This document shows positions 23,632-35,705 of a DNA stretch of 64,000 bases, piece by piece. The notes below the pieces were generated by a model, which was given only the letters and a program-made list of their open reading frames with translations, made no database searches and had not been told where the DNA came from. The stretch's first letter is position 1. Every line of letters begins with the position of its first letter. The stretch is from Hypericum androsaemum (lineage: Eukaryota > Streptophyta > Magnoliopsida > Malpighiales > Hypericaceae): contig OZ023188.1 in the NCBI GenBank assembly GCA_963995505.1, positions 18,055,912 through 18,119,911 of the forward strand. The letters are read 5' to 3'. The position numbers and the translations under genes were made by a program.

Positions 23632-26600
23632 TTATGATCCGGGGTGCCAATAACTACAAGATGCTCCCTTCCTACAGAACCCACTTTCATAAAATTTACA
23701 AATCCGCTGCCCTTTGGACTGAGCTCTGAAAGAATGTCCTCCATTTCCTGACGGTTGCCGGTTCCATGAAGACGACGACCTATCCCTAACAGAACCCGAG
23801 TCTCTGCCTTGATAATAGCTGCTACGATTATCTCTTGTACCTGAGGATCTATCCCCGTTGTGTTGCTTCGAATGGCCACCCCGACCGCCTGGATTACCGG
23901 TAGGAGAGGTCATTGCCATGTTCCCTTGATGTTGAACTGACACATGACCCGTGCCCCAAGTTGTGTTGTTATCCTTTGGAGGTGGTCCGCGGTTCAGGTT
24001 CAGGTTCAGGTTTGTGTTTCCCTTGACACTTCCCGAGGCATCTTGGTGTGATGCAGATCGATGGCCTCCAGTACTTGATTTGCCGCCCTGGGGAAAATGG
24101 GATGATGCGATCGGCTGTACATCTGGCCCTGCCTGCCAGAGGCCAACTGAGACATCAGGCTTTTTATCTGCCTCAACTTTGGCTCGACCAGAGGAATGGC
24201 CGCCAAAACTTTTCCGAACAAAAGCATCACCACTCTGAGGCAAGTCAATCTCTCCACTAGTTAGATTAAGCTAACAAAGTATATAGCAGACATGCCAACT
24301 TCGCTGTTAAAAGCAGTCTAAGAATGTACTAGACAAACCTGAACTGCTTCATGAGATACAACAGTAGGTGCTTTGCTTGCTCTAGGTTGAACGCCGGAGA
24401 GAGGTGGAGGCGGCTCGTGCACTACAGCCAAGTGAGAGGGCAATTGCATAGTTCCACTGGAATTCAGTGCATCATTTTTCCCTTGACCAGGCAAAGGACT
24501 GAATTCCTCACCAGGAGCGAAGCAATCATTGTCAGAACCATGGGTCATATCTCCAGCGCAGGTCATTCTTGAAGTTGGCGAAGGCAAGCCTCCAAGAGAT
24601 TCCATTGCTTCAACTTCAGCAAGAAGATCTGAAACAGACTCGTCAACTAAAGAGAACTCAGTTTCATGTCCCTCGGTCATCATTGGCTGCCAAGCACCTG
24701 CATCAATAGTAATATGGGTCTCTGCACATCGTGCAAGTTGGACACTCGCAGAACTCGGTGTAGCAGCATGGTCACTGGCAGCTTCAGGTGGCTTCAGTGA
24801 GGATGCACACACTACATTGGATTCCCATTCATCGACAGAAGGTTTGGCAGGAGCAGCGGAATAGCCGCACCATTCACTTCCCACTTCTCTAAGCTGTCCA
24901 CCAACCACTAAGCTGGATGCAGTACTCCAGCTGGGTCCCGAATCCTGGACGAGAACATTAGGAGAAGCTTGTCGCATATTTTCCACAAGCTGACCTTTTG
25001 ATCCTTCCTTGCTATGCTCCGCAGTTGTACTTGGCAAATCAATGAAGTCAATCTCCTGATTCTGCTTCAGTTTTTCAACATTCTCCTCAGGGGAAACGCC
25101 TGAGTTTGACACCCATCGGCGAGAAGAGCTGTTCATAGACAGAGGTCCCCAGTTTTGCCCAGGAGAGTGGCCGGAATAAACCTCACTCTCCACTCGTTTC
25201 TCTTCGGGTTCTACAGCATTAGATTGGCCTTCAACATGAATTATAGTACTTTTCACATGGCTAAAATCTGAACTCAACTTCTCGTCCTCGTCATCTTTAC
25301 TCGCTTGGGGTGATGGGATTTCATGCGACTTTCCAGAAGATGGAGACGTGGCATTCTTGCTACCGATCTGAGGCTCATCGGTCCATGAATTGCTATTCTT
25401 GGACACATCTAATCCCTGTAGAGAACTTTGTGCCTGCCCATTCTCTATTGGGGCAACAGTGACAGATGTTGTCCAACTTGGAGAATCAGAGCCAAATATC
25501 TTACTCAAAAGCTCACTGCTAGTTTTATCGCGGACTGACTTGCAGTTGCTTTCAACATTTTTACTATCTGTTGAAGTTGTATCAGTACTCTGATTCAAAT
25601 TCAAGCCACTCTCAGATCTTTGATCATTATTAGTGGATGAACTGAATACTTCCTGAAGAAATGAAGGCTCTTTACAAAATTGGCCGACCAAAGCTTCGGT
25701 CAAAAGAATTGAGTCATTCTGCTGCTCATAAGTTCTCCACACTCTAAGATCAAGAGGGAAGAGACCACTTGAACTCCATTTACGAAGTTGCATCATGGCG
25801 AAAGGTCCTTGAATTTTTCCGGTAGGATCCTGGTAGTGCCACAATTTTTCATCCTCGGCATCATTAGCACATGTTTCATCTCCATTTGGAAGATTTGATG
25901 GTAAAATCATGGGTACAACCTGGGATGATGTTTCAGATTGCACAACTGCTGGACGATTCTGTGAACTGGCCATTAAACCACTGACTATGTGCAAACACGT
26001 TTCGGATTGAGTGACTGCTCGACGAGCCTGTGCCCTGTTACCCTTTTCATTCAAATTATCACCACCTCGTGACATGATGCTTGGATTTACTATCTTTCTA
26101 CCTCGACCTGATTTTCTAGGTCTGCCACGGGTACCTGCAGCAATGTTGGCGATGTTTCACAACCAAGGAAAAAAAACAGAACAAGGAAAAACGGCATCCA
26201 CCACTAAGAGATAATCACCTGCTTTCTTCTCATCGTTCACTATGGGATCTTCTTCAGATTCATAATTTGGGTCCATTTTTGGGTCTGCGTGTACCATTGG
26301 AATCTCGAGCAACCTTCGCTGGCGTTCCTTGGGCGATTTGAGAATCTCCAATTTCTCTATGCATTCTTGTAACGTGACAGAAGTTAAGGAACAGACTTAT
26401 TCTTACATAACGAAAGTTAGTTGATCAAACCTTTTATCCATCATTCAACACAGAAATATATACTAGCAGCAGGTGCTAAATGCTACATTAAAATCCATCT
26501 TGACCTAAATAAAAAAATGCTACATTAAAATCAAAATAAAGGGAAGAAAGATAGAGGCACAATTTGGTGAGCAGATATGAGGAAAGATTGAAGCAGAAGC

Positions 26601-29600
26601 ATTTTGTTATAGAAGGATATTGCTGTTGCTGTCCCTTTTCGTTGGCTTGATCAAGAAGATGATTTAGCCTTAATATTTCAGCTTCCAGGACCTGGATTAG
26701 ACAAGAGGCACCACTTCAGAAAGAGAAGAGAGCACGTGAATGATGGCAGTTAAGAGACATGATGAAATAGTAGCAACCATGCTCAGAAGATGTTGCACAG
26801 TCTAGTCTGTTGTTTACTATTTAGCTCCAATTCAAGCATTCAAAAGAGCAAGACCAGGACCAAACTTACATCACTGACTTTGGCTGCCTGAAGCATCATT
26901 GCTTTCGCCAGAATCTCACCCTATTTTCAATCAGGAACTGCTTCAGATATGAGATCAAACAAATTTAAGCCAAAGAAAGAACTAAAAACCAGAGGAAGCA
27001 CCAACCACCGTCAGGGGTTTGATAAGACCACATTTAATAGTTTGGCGTAAGCGTCTGCATTCATCCTGGAAATCATGCTCAATACATTAGAAGACAGCAA
27101 AGCTAATTTGTAGAGCATTTTCCAGTTTGACTTGGTCTCACCAAGAAAATAACTTTAACACCTCATTCCATCACATGTTGTAAACGCATATTAGCAAAAG
27201 AGAAAGGCCACCTCTGAGAAATTCTGGTTTGAAATTCCGTCGACTGAAACGATCTCCTTGCAGTCTAAATTCAATATCTCAAGCATTAAATCAGTTGTTC
27301 TTGAGCCAACTGTGTATACTTCAACCGCCGTTCCGGTTCCTGCATTCAGAATTACAAAAGATTAAACATATTGATGAAGAGAATGAAATTCATTTCATGA
27401 TGCTATCGCCATTATTTCAATTAATTTTTATTGGGAAAGGATAAGCAAGACTAGATAAAACATCTAATGGCCAAGGAAAAGGGCTTAAGGGTGGGTGAAA
27501 AGAACTGTACCTACAACTTGTACAAGCCTATAAGCATCAACCTTTTGATCACCTCCAGAAATTTTGATGCGCACAAATGAACCAACAACAGTGTCATGAA
27601 ACTTATCAACATCATCTAAAAGGTTCTCCACAGAACTGCGTTTCAGGTATAGAAGGTTAATGTTGTGCACATCAATGGCAGCACATCCATCTAGACTAGG
27701 GTTAATTTGTGATTCACGCCTTCTGTCACTACTCATTATCACTTGAGTATTGCTACATTCAGCAGCTCGCAGACTGCTACTCACAGCATCCCCGGTTACG
27801 GCTCTTACAGCTTCTTCAATAGAGGACTTCTCTCTTACGAGAAAGTGATACTTGAGCAGTTTCAGCATTTCAAAATGTCCCATACGTGCTTTCCCAAAAA
27901 GAGTAATAAGCCTTGAATCACAAACTATTTGACTTTTTTGATGCGGATCTTGGAGATTGTTTCCCTTGATATAATCTAACAGAAGAGTCTGGACATCGAA
28001 CTGAGACAATGCAGATACATCACCATTTTTCATGTAAGCAACAAACTCCAGGAGCTCCTTCGTTGCCCATGCCATGTCTTGAGGAGGCAAAGAAGCCCTT
28101 TTATCAACAATGGATCTTTCCATGGAAAAAGAGTTCCCCTTGTTGACCAATTGCATATGATTGTTGGTCTTAGAACCTTCCTCTATACTACTATGATGTA
28201 ATTCAACTACAGGATTTGTGATCGGATAAGCTGGATTCCATAGATTTCTAGCTTTTGCCAGATCATCGCTTTTCCATGGATATTGCACATTGGTAAGCTC
28301 ATCCGAAGTTAAAGATAGTTCAGTTTTCAAACAAACCCAGTAGACCTTGAAAAGATATTCCCAGCTAGTTTTGTCATCAAAGTCGACTTGAACCTAAAGA
28401 AGTATTTAATGAGAAAAACAATAGATCAGTGCAAGAAGACTTCACAAAACTTTACCAAGCTTTATTGGCAACTATAAGAATCATAACAAAATTGTGAATA
28501 GCCTTGTGGAGGACAAAACTACGATAAAGAAGCAATAGAAATAAGAGTTGACCAGTGATGACTATTTGATAAGAACAAACCTTTTCCTTGCTCGCGGGTC
28601 CAACATTTTCGATCAGCATAATAGTCCTCATGCAAGCTCCACATAATCCTTTGTTCCCTCTTAAACATGCGTAATCTGCATTCTTAATGCACCCTTTGCA
28701 CAAGGAGTATGTACAAGTGTAGCACATATAAGAGGAAGCTTTTTGGCAAGTGCTGCATATATGCCAGCCTGCACAAATTCAAATGTTACGCCAAAGCTGG
28801 AAAACATATATCTAGTATATTTTATCATAAACGCGACAACAATAAACAAAACAATAAGAAGAAATCCACTGAAAAAGGAGCATACAAGAGAGAACTTGCA
28901 CTGTTATTTGCATTGTAGTCTACAACTTCCAAAAGAAGCAAACAACAAGGATCTCCTTAAAAGGAAACACAAGTAAGCCATAACAGCAAAACAGTGATAC
29001 GAAAACATGAACAGGAAACTATTGATAACATAACGATCACGGAAGTTTAGAAAGTGTTGCATTGGAGGAAAGGCAGAAACAGACAGATCAAACCACAACA
29101 TCTTCTGGCCATTAACATGCTCCTCGCGGAGGTCACGCAAAGAACGGGGCACCCAGTAACTAAAACCGCAAAGCAAATAAGAGAAGCTCTGTCGGTTGCA
29201 CAACATTACCGCAATTCCATTTAGCCGTTGATTGAAAAAATGCTTCGTCTCTCTTAATACAAGCCGGATGGTACGCCTTCGGACAGCCCCTACACAAAGA
29301 AAGCACTATCAACACACACACACACGCACGAAATCAACCCGAATCCGAAACACCCCGAGCAAGTAATTGAACTGACTTGCGATCGCAAAGCACGAGGCTC
29401 CCGCCGTCGAAGCAAATGAAGCAGACGTCCTCCTCCTTCTCCGTCGGCGGGGGCGGGGCGAGCCTTTGCTGCCCCCGCGGCGGCCTCCCGCGCTTCCGCT
29501 TCCCTGTCACAGCTCCGGCGGCGGAGGAAGTCACCGCCGCCGCGTCCGCCGCTGCCACCAGCTGTGAATCGTCAATCTCCCGAATCGTCATATCCCGCCG

Positions 29601-29630
29601 CCGGTACTCCAGCTCCGCCTCCGCCTCCAT
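23632..29630 (-). CDS. NERD: NERD-like PHD/SWIB/Plus3/GYF/CCCH protein
   Basis: Eleven exons: 29630-29377, 29289-29210, 28768-28581, 28393-27511, 27339-27212, 27065-27006, 26920-26870, 26691-26621, 26373-26219, 26134-24339 and 24234-23632, in phase, giving 1422 residues. Domains in order: AT-hook-like KRKRGRPPRG (44-53); PHD finger (about 68-165, CFICFDGGSLVLC); SWIB (about 280-360); Plus3 (about 405-520); GYF (about 720-775, WHYQDPTGKIQGPF); a long Ser-rich region; and a C-terminal CCCH finger (CX7CX5CX3H). This architecture matches Arabidopsis NERD (needed for RDR2-independent DNA methylation) and its paralogue C3H44. NERD binds histone H3 and AGO2 and links siRNAs to chromatin. Intron 8 appears to be of U12 AT-AC type. 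Every domain core looks intact. Confidence 0.95.
26374..26620 (-). other. Probable U12-type AT-AC intron in NERD
   Basis: The 5' end reads ATATCCTTCT from 26620, almost the textbook U12 donor. The branch site TTCCTTAAC lies at 26391-26383, and the intron ends in AC at 26375-26374, about 10 nt from the branch. Splicing joins CAG-CA with G-TTA-CAA-GAA-TGC to give ..QQQLQECIEKLEILKSP.., matching the family. No GT donor or AG acceptor was found that would preserve the frame. Confidence 0.9.
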
Positions 29631-30323
29631 CTCCCAACTCTGAATTAACCTAACCTGACAGAGCTAAATAGAGATGAAGAGAGGAAGGTGCTGGAAGTTT
29701 GACTAGTTAGGTGGAATTAGTTGGGGAGAAACCCTAGGGTTTGGGAAATTGGGGGAAGGAGGTGAAGTGGAGGAGGCTAGTGGGCACACGGAAATGGACT
29801 TGGACCGGAGAGGATGCGACAAAGGAATCCATTTCCCTTGGTTTCTCGTGCCCTTTTTCTTTTCAAACACACGAGCAAGAAAATTGTGGATTTTGTTCCT
29901 TATTTAATTGTAAGTGTGATTTTTAGTTTAAAGTGAGTTCGAGTTTAAATTCATAGCAGTTTGGAATATAAATATAATTTTTTTTTGTCATTTTTTAAAA
30001 GTCCAACGGTGAAAATTGAACATAACCAAACTCGTGTTGCTAATCTCCACTTCACTCCATGTGATGTTAGACTACCCACATCAGCAACCCATCCAATCCA
30101 GGTCACGGAATAAATTATTAATTTTTCTCTCTTCCATACCCAATTCCTATCCAATCCAATCCACTTACATATTTTCTACTCACATCAGCAACCTAGTTCA
30201 CAGAATAAATTATTAATTTCTCTCTCATCCACGTATTATCTACTCTTATTTGTTTAGATTGAAATTATATATTACGAAAATAATTATGTTTTCAATAACA
30301 CGACATTAGTTTCTAAACTTTTG
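29631..30323. other. NERD 5' flank and intergenic DNA
   Basis: Upstream region of NERD. CACATCAGCAACC-type motifs at about 30080 and 30182 (also near 54487) hint at MITE remnants without clear boundaries. Confidence 0.4.
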
Positions 30324-31010
30324 CCACAACTTTTTATTCCGGAGTCCAATTGAGTTGATTCAAGTTGCTTTATGAAGGTGGGACATATATCTATAACTTT
30401 TTAGTTTATGACTTCTCCAAATTCGAAGTATAAGAACGTCAAAAATATATTTGAAGTCAATAGTCGAGCGAGTTACGAGTATGAATTTCGATTTGGGAGC
30501 CACAACTTCTTATTCCAGAGTCTAATTGAGTTGATTCAAGTTGCTTTGTGAAGGTGGGACATATATCTATAACTTTTTAGTTTATGACTTCTCCAAATTC
30601 GAAGTATAAGAACGTCAAAAATATATTTGAAGTCAATAGTCGAGCGAGTTACGAGTACGAGTTTCGATTTGGGAGCCACAATTTCTTATTCCAGAGTCCA
30701 ATTGAGTTGATTCAAGTTGTTTTGTGAAGGTGGGACATATATCTACAACTTTTTAGTTTATGACTTCTCCAAATTCGAAGTATAAGAATGTCAAAAATAT
30801 ATTTGAAGTCAATAGTCGAGCGAGTTACGAGTACGAGTTTCGATTTGGGAGCCACAACTTTTTATTCCGTAGTCCAATTGAGTTGATTTAAGTTGCCTTG
30901 TGAAGGTGGGACATATATTTACAATTTTTTAGTTTATGACTTCTCCAAATTCGAAGTATAAGAATGTCAAAAATATATTTGAAATTAATATTCGAACGAT
31001 TTAGTTATGT
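30324..31010 (+). repeat. 176-bp satellite-like tandem repeat, about 3.9 copies
   Basis: Units start at 30324, 30500, 30676 and 30852 (exact 176-bp spacing), each beginning ccacaa and containing gaaggtgggacatatat. Units appear well over 90% identical by eye, with the fourth more diverged at its end. No open frame and no spacer structure. Confidence 0.97.
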
Positions 31011-31208
31011 CAAAAATTGGAATACAAATTGTGAATCAAAATATGTCAATATTTGGCTCTATTTTTTATAGATATTAAAAAAAAAATCTTAATTTTGTTA
31101 AAGATAACTTCAATTTTTATAACTACACAAATCTTATCCGAATAAATCTATTTTTACGAATAATATTATGCCAAGTGGAAATAACTAGATAGTTAGATTA
31201 TTGAAAAA

Positions 31209-31314
31209 AAGGCCCCCAATCCGCTCGGGAGCGGGATTGGCTTTTAATTCATTTTTTTTAATAATAAAATATTCACCCGATCGCGATCGGGTGAACGACT
31301 ACTGTGAGTAGTCT
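31209..31314. repeat. Cluster of palindromes (possible MITE remnant)
   Basis: Three adjacent hairpins: an imperfect one centred at about 31222 (CCAATCCGCTC..GAGCGGGATTGG), a perfect 24-bp palindrome at 31272-31295 centred on CGATCGCGATCG, and GACTACTGTGAGTAGTC at 31298-31314. No target duplication was identified. Confidence 0.6.
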
Positions 31315-31779
31315 TAGGACCTTAGCACAACACAAGAAGAGAATTACCGGTCTTCGACCAAAATTTTTTTTTAATATGATTAATTGATTTAGTAAATAAA
31401 TATGACAAAAGGACCAAATAAACTCATATACTTATACAAAAATTACAATCACAATCTTGTACATAAAATTGGGTTATATAACACCCTCTACTTATCTCAA
31501 GAGGTCAATTTACACCTTCTAAGTAATATTTTGGTGACCAAAAATATATCAACATTTTTTATGACAGACGGTTGTACCATCTAAAATTATTTGTGTATAT
31601 ACTTCAAAAAAATTATAGGAATTAATATATCCTTTGTTATACACGTCATCTTTTCTTTCTCTAAATAATTCTCCATCACCTTGCTTTGCATAAATGAAGG
31701 CATGATTTCTTTTCTTAGCCAAATAAATGTGTCTTCATTTTTTATTCAAAGAAAAATAATCTCACGAACACCGCAGGAG
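31315..31779. other. Intergenic, no gene recognised
   Basis: AT-rich; nothing supported. Confidence 0.4.
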
Positions 31780-32595
31780 TAGGGGTGTGCAAACGGTATT
31801 CGGTATTCGGTATTACCGTATTTTTTTCGGTATTCGAGAGTTCGGGATCGGGATTTCGGTATTCGGGATTTAATTCGGTAGGGTTTTTGTGAAAATTTCG
31901 GTAAATTCGGTATTCGGTAGAAATTCGGTATATACCGATATTATTTCGGTAATACCGAAAATTCTGAAGTACTAAAATGTAAGTTTACCAACCTATATAT
32001 AAAATGGAAAAACCCACTCCCCACCCACATCCCTCTCCCTCTCGGCTCTCTCTCAGTTTTCCCTCTTTCCCCTTCCATTTTCTTTCTTCTTTAACCCACA
32101 CACCAACCAAATCCGGCGAGCCACCTCCACGAGCCACCGCCATGAGACACCAACCGGCGACCACCGTAGCTGTCCTCCTCCACCACATCCATCTCCCTCT
32201 CGGCTCTCTCTCTCAAAGTTTCTCTTCTTTCTCCTTCGATTTAGGGTTTTGTATTTGGGGGTTTTGCAATTAGATTGTCAATTTGTGTCTAATTTTGACT
32301 TGTTGCATGTTGGTTTCCTGCATTCGCGGGAGATGGGTTTTCGATTTAGGGTTTTCCGTCTGAGATTTCGATTTAGGGTTTTCAATTTGGGATTTTTGAA
32401 TAAGAATTTTTGATTTGGGGTTTCAAATTCGGTATTTTCGGGATTTTCGGTATTATACCGAAATTTTAATTCGGTATTCGGTAGATACCGAAATAATTTC
32501 GGTTCGGGATCGGTATGAATTTTTTTTGTAATTCGGTATTCGGTATTTTTCGGGATCGGTATTCGGGATCGAGATATCCCGAATGCTCACCCCTA
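31780..32595. mobile_element. Non-autonomous hAT-like element
   Basis: The ends are TAGGGGTGTGCAAACGG and (reverse complement) TAGGGGTGAGCATTCGG, with an exact 8-bp duplication cgcaggag at 31772-31779 and 32596-32603. The subterminal regions are dense with TATTCGG/CCGAATA repeats. The middle (about 32010-32400) is pyrimidine-rich, UTR-like sequence with a short open frame (about 32004-32273) of no recognised domain, and could be captured host DNA. No transposase. Confidence 0.93.
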
Positions 32596-32930
32596 CGCAG
32601 GAGAACTATCACTGGACTTGATGAACGGGTGTGGGTTCGATGTCGCCAATGGTACCGCCAAGCTAAAAAAATTTCAAATAACATAAATATCAACGACATA
32701 ATCGCTTCTTCATCCATCGGATCCATTGCCACATGTTCTAATTAGTTCTACCGTATATTTATGAGTGGAACAACTATTTTTGGTATAAATGAGTGGAACA
32801 AACTATACACAAGCAGACCGAACCATTACTTTTTTGGGAAAAGTCCACTTTAGTACCCTGTGGTATCGCCCAAAATTACTTTAGTACCCTGTGGTAAAAA
32901 ACCGACCAATCGAGTCATACTTATTCCAAT

Positions 32931-33112
32931 TGTTAAGAATTCAGCAACCGAGTCACAAACGCTATACAAAACCTTAGGGTAACATGTCTTTATATAGAGA
33001 CAAACCCTTGGTGTACAAGTAACCTATCTAGGTCTAATTAGGAGTCCAGAATCTAGTCAGAATAGGAATAGGAATAGGAAATAAGTCTTTCCTATTTCTC
33101 GCCATCCCAACA
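32931..33112 (-). repeat. 3' LTR of gag-only element (182 bp, internally deleted)
   Basis: Same ends as the 5' LTR, but lacks about 100 bp immediately after cagcaac (between tagagaacaag and tggatc in the 5' copy). The remaining sequence is nearly identical to the 5' LTR. Confidence 0.93.
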
Positions 33113-33502
33113 ATCTCCACCTTGGCGAGAGATCATCTCGTGGAAGAACCATGAAGCTCCACCCGAACTTCAACAAACTCCACCTTGACAAAACACCGCC
33201 CCATGAAGAACCATGAGATCTTGCAAAACCAATCCAACTCCACCGACTCCATCTCGGACCATAGATAACTGCATCAATAAGACCATCTCAACTTTCTCTT
33301 CACCTTTTGTTCAATCACTTGGAGCCAGCCCCCAAGCTCGAGCTTCTGAGCTTGCTTGGCCTATTCTCTCCAACCTCCATCGAACTCCAACTAGCAAGTC
33401 CACCTGCTGAAGCAAACTTGTGACCAATAGATGCGCTCTCTATTTTTTGGTCAACCTCATGCTCCGCAACCTCGAACTGCTTCTCCGCTGGACCTTCTTG
33501 CC

Positions 33503-35008
33503 TCATACAAATGCTACATGCCATAGCATACAAAGGGCAACCTTTTGTTCTACCAAGTAGAACCCTTGACATGCACGAACTCCACTGTTCGGCCTTGAGT
33601 GAGATACCCGATTTGCCCGTGGTGCTACCAACGGCTTCGCATTCCCCATGCAAAACCTACCCAACACCGTTGACGTGCACGTCTCTTTAGACAACCATAG
33701 CGGGAACTTGCTAACTTTGTCTCCGCGAATCCCAACTCTACTAAAACCATTCATGTCAAGCTTTCGCTCCATCACACAAGAGCTTTTTTCCCCTCTATCG
33801 GAACCCAACGATGTAACTCCACCTACAACAGTGTTCCCCACTAACCTATAGGTGTTCCTAGCATTCCTTTCACCTTTCATCACCACCATAGCATCCTTCT
33901 CCACCTCCATTAGCCCGCCTACAATATTATAGTTGTACCCACTATAATTCAAGGCTCCTAACGAGATCAAATTCCTCTCCAACTTCGGAACATGCCTAAC
34001 CCCACACAATTTTCTCTCAACACCATCCCACATCTTGATTTGGATATCACCTATGCCAGCAATTCTGCAAGTAGAACCATCACCCGTAGTCACCATACCT
34101 GAATCAACGAACTTGTAGGTGTCGAACCACCCTCTCTTGGGCGTCATGTGGAAAGAGCAAGCGCTATCCAAAATCCAGGAATCAGAATGCTTTGGACTTG
34201 ACAAAACAGAAAGAAGATCACCATCTGACTCGTCCGAATGTGAGGCCACATTCACGGAACCTGATCCTTTTTCCTCGCGATCCCGAGTTCTTTTTGGACA
34301 ATCCTTCTTCACGTGCCCTTTTTCTCCGCACTCGAAGCAATTTCCCTTGAACCTCCTTGACCACGACTTGGATCCCTTCCTGTCTTTTGCCCCACTACGA
34401 TCACCATGGCTACCCCTCACAACTAGCCCTTCCGCTTGTTCATCGTCAATTTTCCTTCTTTGATGAAACCCTAGTAGAGCACTTGTGATATCTTCCAACA
34501 CCAGGGACTCCTTCCCCCAAGTTAGAGTTGTAACCAAATTTTCGTAGGAGCCAGGTAAAGAATTCAGCAGCAACAATGCCTTGTCTTCTTCCTCGAACTT
34601 CACATCAACCTTTCTCAAGTAGCTCACAAGTTGACTGAAACCATTAATGTGTTGGCTCAAATCCGAGCCCTCCTTCATCTTGAGCCCGTACAATCTTTGC
34701 TTAAGATAAAGCTTGTTCGACAAAGACTTAGACATATAGCTTGCTTCCAATTTCTTCCACACCTCAGCTGGTGACTCCTCATCCATGACGTGATACATCA
34801 CATCATCCGCCAAACACAAGCGAATTGTCGCCACCGCCTTGGCCCCCATCTCCTTCCACTCTTACTCCTCCATCTTCTCGGGCTTCTTCTCCGAGAGCGC
34901 GATGACCATCCCTTGTTGCACGAGGAGATCCTTGACACGCCTTTGCCATAACCCAAAATTCGAAGAACCATCGAACTTCACAAGAGCAAACTTCGCGCCG
35001 TCCGTCAT
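33503..35008 (-). pseudogene. gag with CCHC knuckle, one in-frame stop
   Basis: I take the start at the ATG at 35008 (MTDGAKFALVKFDG..NFGLWQRRVKDLL). A single TAA at 34864-34862 interrupts the frame, which then continues to about 33503. The UBN2 domain is followed by a good zinc knuckle (CFECGEKGHVKKDC) and a protease-like start (WILDSACSFHMT). After GAG-pre-integrase-like sequence (LISLGALNYSGYNYNI) the homology degrades. The element lacks the rest of pol and would depend on a partner. Confidence 0.85.
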
Positions 35009-35035
35009 CCTCCAACCCAAGCTCTTGATACCAAT

Positions 35036-35318
35036 TGTTAAGAATTCAGCAACTAGAGAACAAGATCGCACAAAGAACACGGAACAAGAGAATTACGTGG
35101 TTCGGCCTAATGCCTACGTCCACGGTGAGAAAGGAGAAATTTTATTGATGGATCCGAGTCACAAAAGCTATACAAAACCTTAGGGTAACATGTCTTTATA
35201 TAGAGACAAACCCTTGGTGTACAAGTAACCTATCTAGGTCTAATTAGGAGTCCAGAATCTAGTCAGAATAGGAATAGGAATAGGAAATAAGTCTTTCCTA
35301 TTTCTCGCCATCCCAACA
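35036..35318 (-). repeat. 5' LTR of gag-only element (283 bp)
   Basis: Complete LTR with a TATATA-like promoter box (ctttatatagag on the plus strand, about 35193-35204). Includes about 100 bp missing from the other LTR. Confidence 0.93.
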
Positions 35319-35424
35319 CCAATTAATATCAAAAAGGTCCTCAGGTAGCTGCCCGGACCTGCCCGAACTCTGCCCGGATTATGTGGCCAGCCACGTCACC
35401 AAAACTTGATGATGTGGCGCCACG

Positions 35425-35705
35425 TGGACGAGGACGAGGAAGAGGAGGAGGAGGAGGAGGAGGAGGAGGAGAAGAGGAGGAGGAGGAGGAGGAGGAGGAG
35501 GCAGAGGGGGAGGAGGAGGAGGACGAAGTGGAGGAGGAGGAGGAGGACGAAGTGGAGGAGGAGAAGAGGAGGAGGAGGAAGAGGAGGCGGAGGAGGAGGA
35601 GGCGGACGAGGACGAGGAGGACGAGGAGGAGGAGGCGGAGGACGAGGACGAGGAGGAGGAGGAGAAGGAGAAGAGGAGGAGGAGGAGGAGGAGAGGAAGA
35701 GAGGG
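35425..35705 (+). repeat. (AGG)n purine-rich low-complexity core of the MULE
   Basis: Nearly uninterrupted GAG/AGG/GGA triplets with occasional ACG. Every apparent open frame here (poly-Glu/Arg or poly-Ser/Pro) is a product of the repeat. Confidence 0.95.

Larger units (their letters stand above)
32931..35318 (-). mobile_element. Non-autonomous Copia-type gag-only LTR element (TR-GAG-like)
   Basis: Two LTRs start TGTTGGGATGG and end GAATTCTTAACA on the minus strand. A 5-bp duplication ccaat flanks them (32926-32930 and 35319-35323). A PBS-like TTGGTATCAAGAGC, near-complementary to initiator tRNA-Met, follows the 5' LTR (35034-35021), and a purine-rich AAGGTGGAGAT precedes the 3' LTR (about 33113-33123). 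The interior encodes gag and a protease-like start but no integrase, reverse transcriptase or RNase H. Confidence 0.93.

Noticed and set aside
30324..31010. CRISPR-like array
   Set aside because: Units are contiguous 176-bp copies without unique spacers, in a plant nuclear context.
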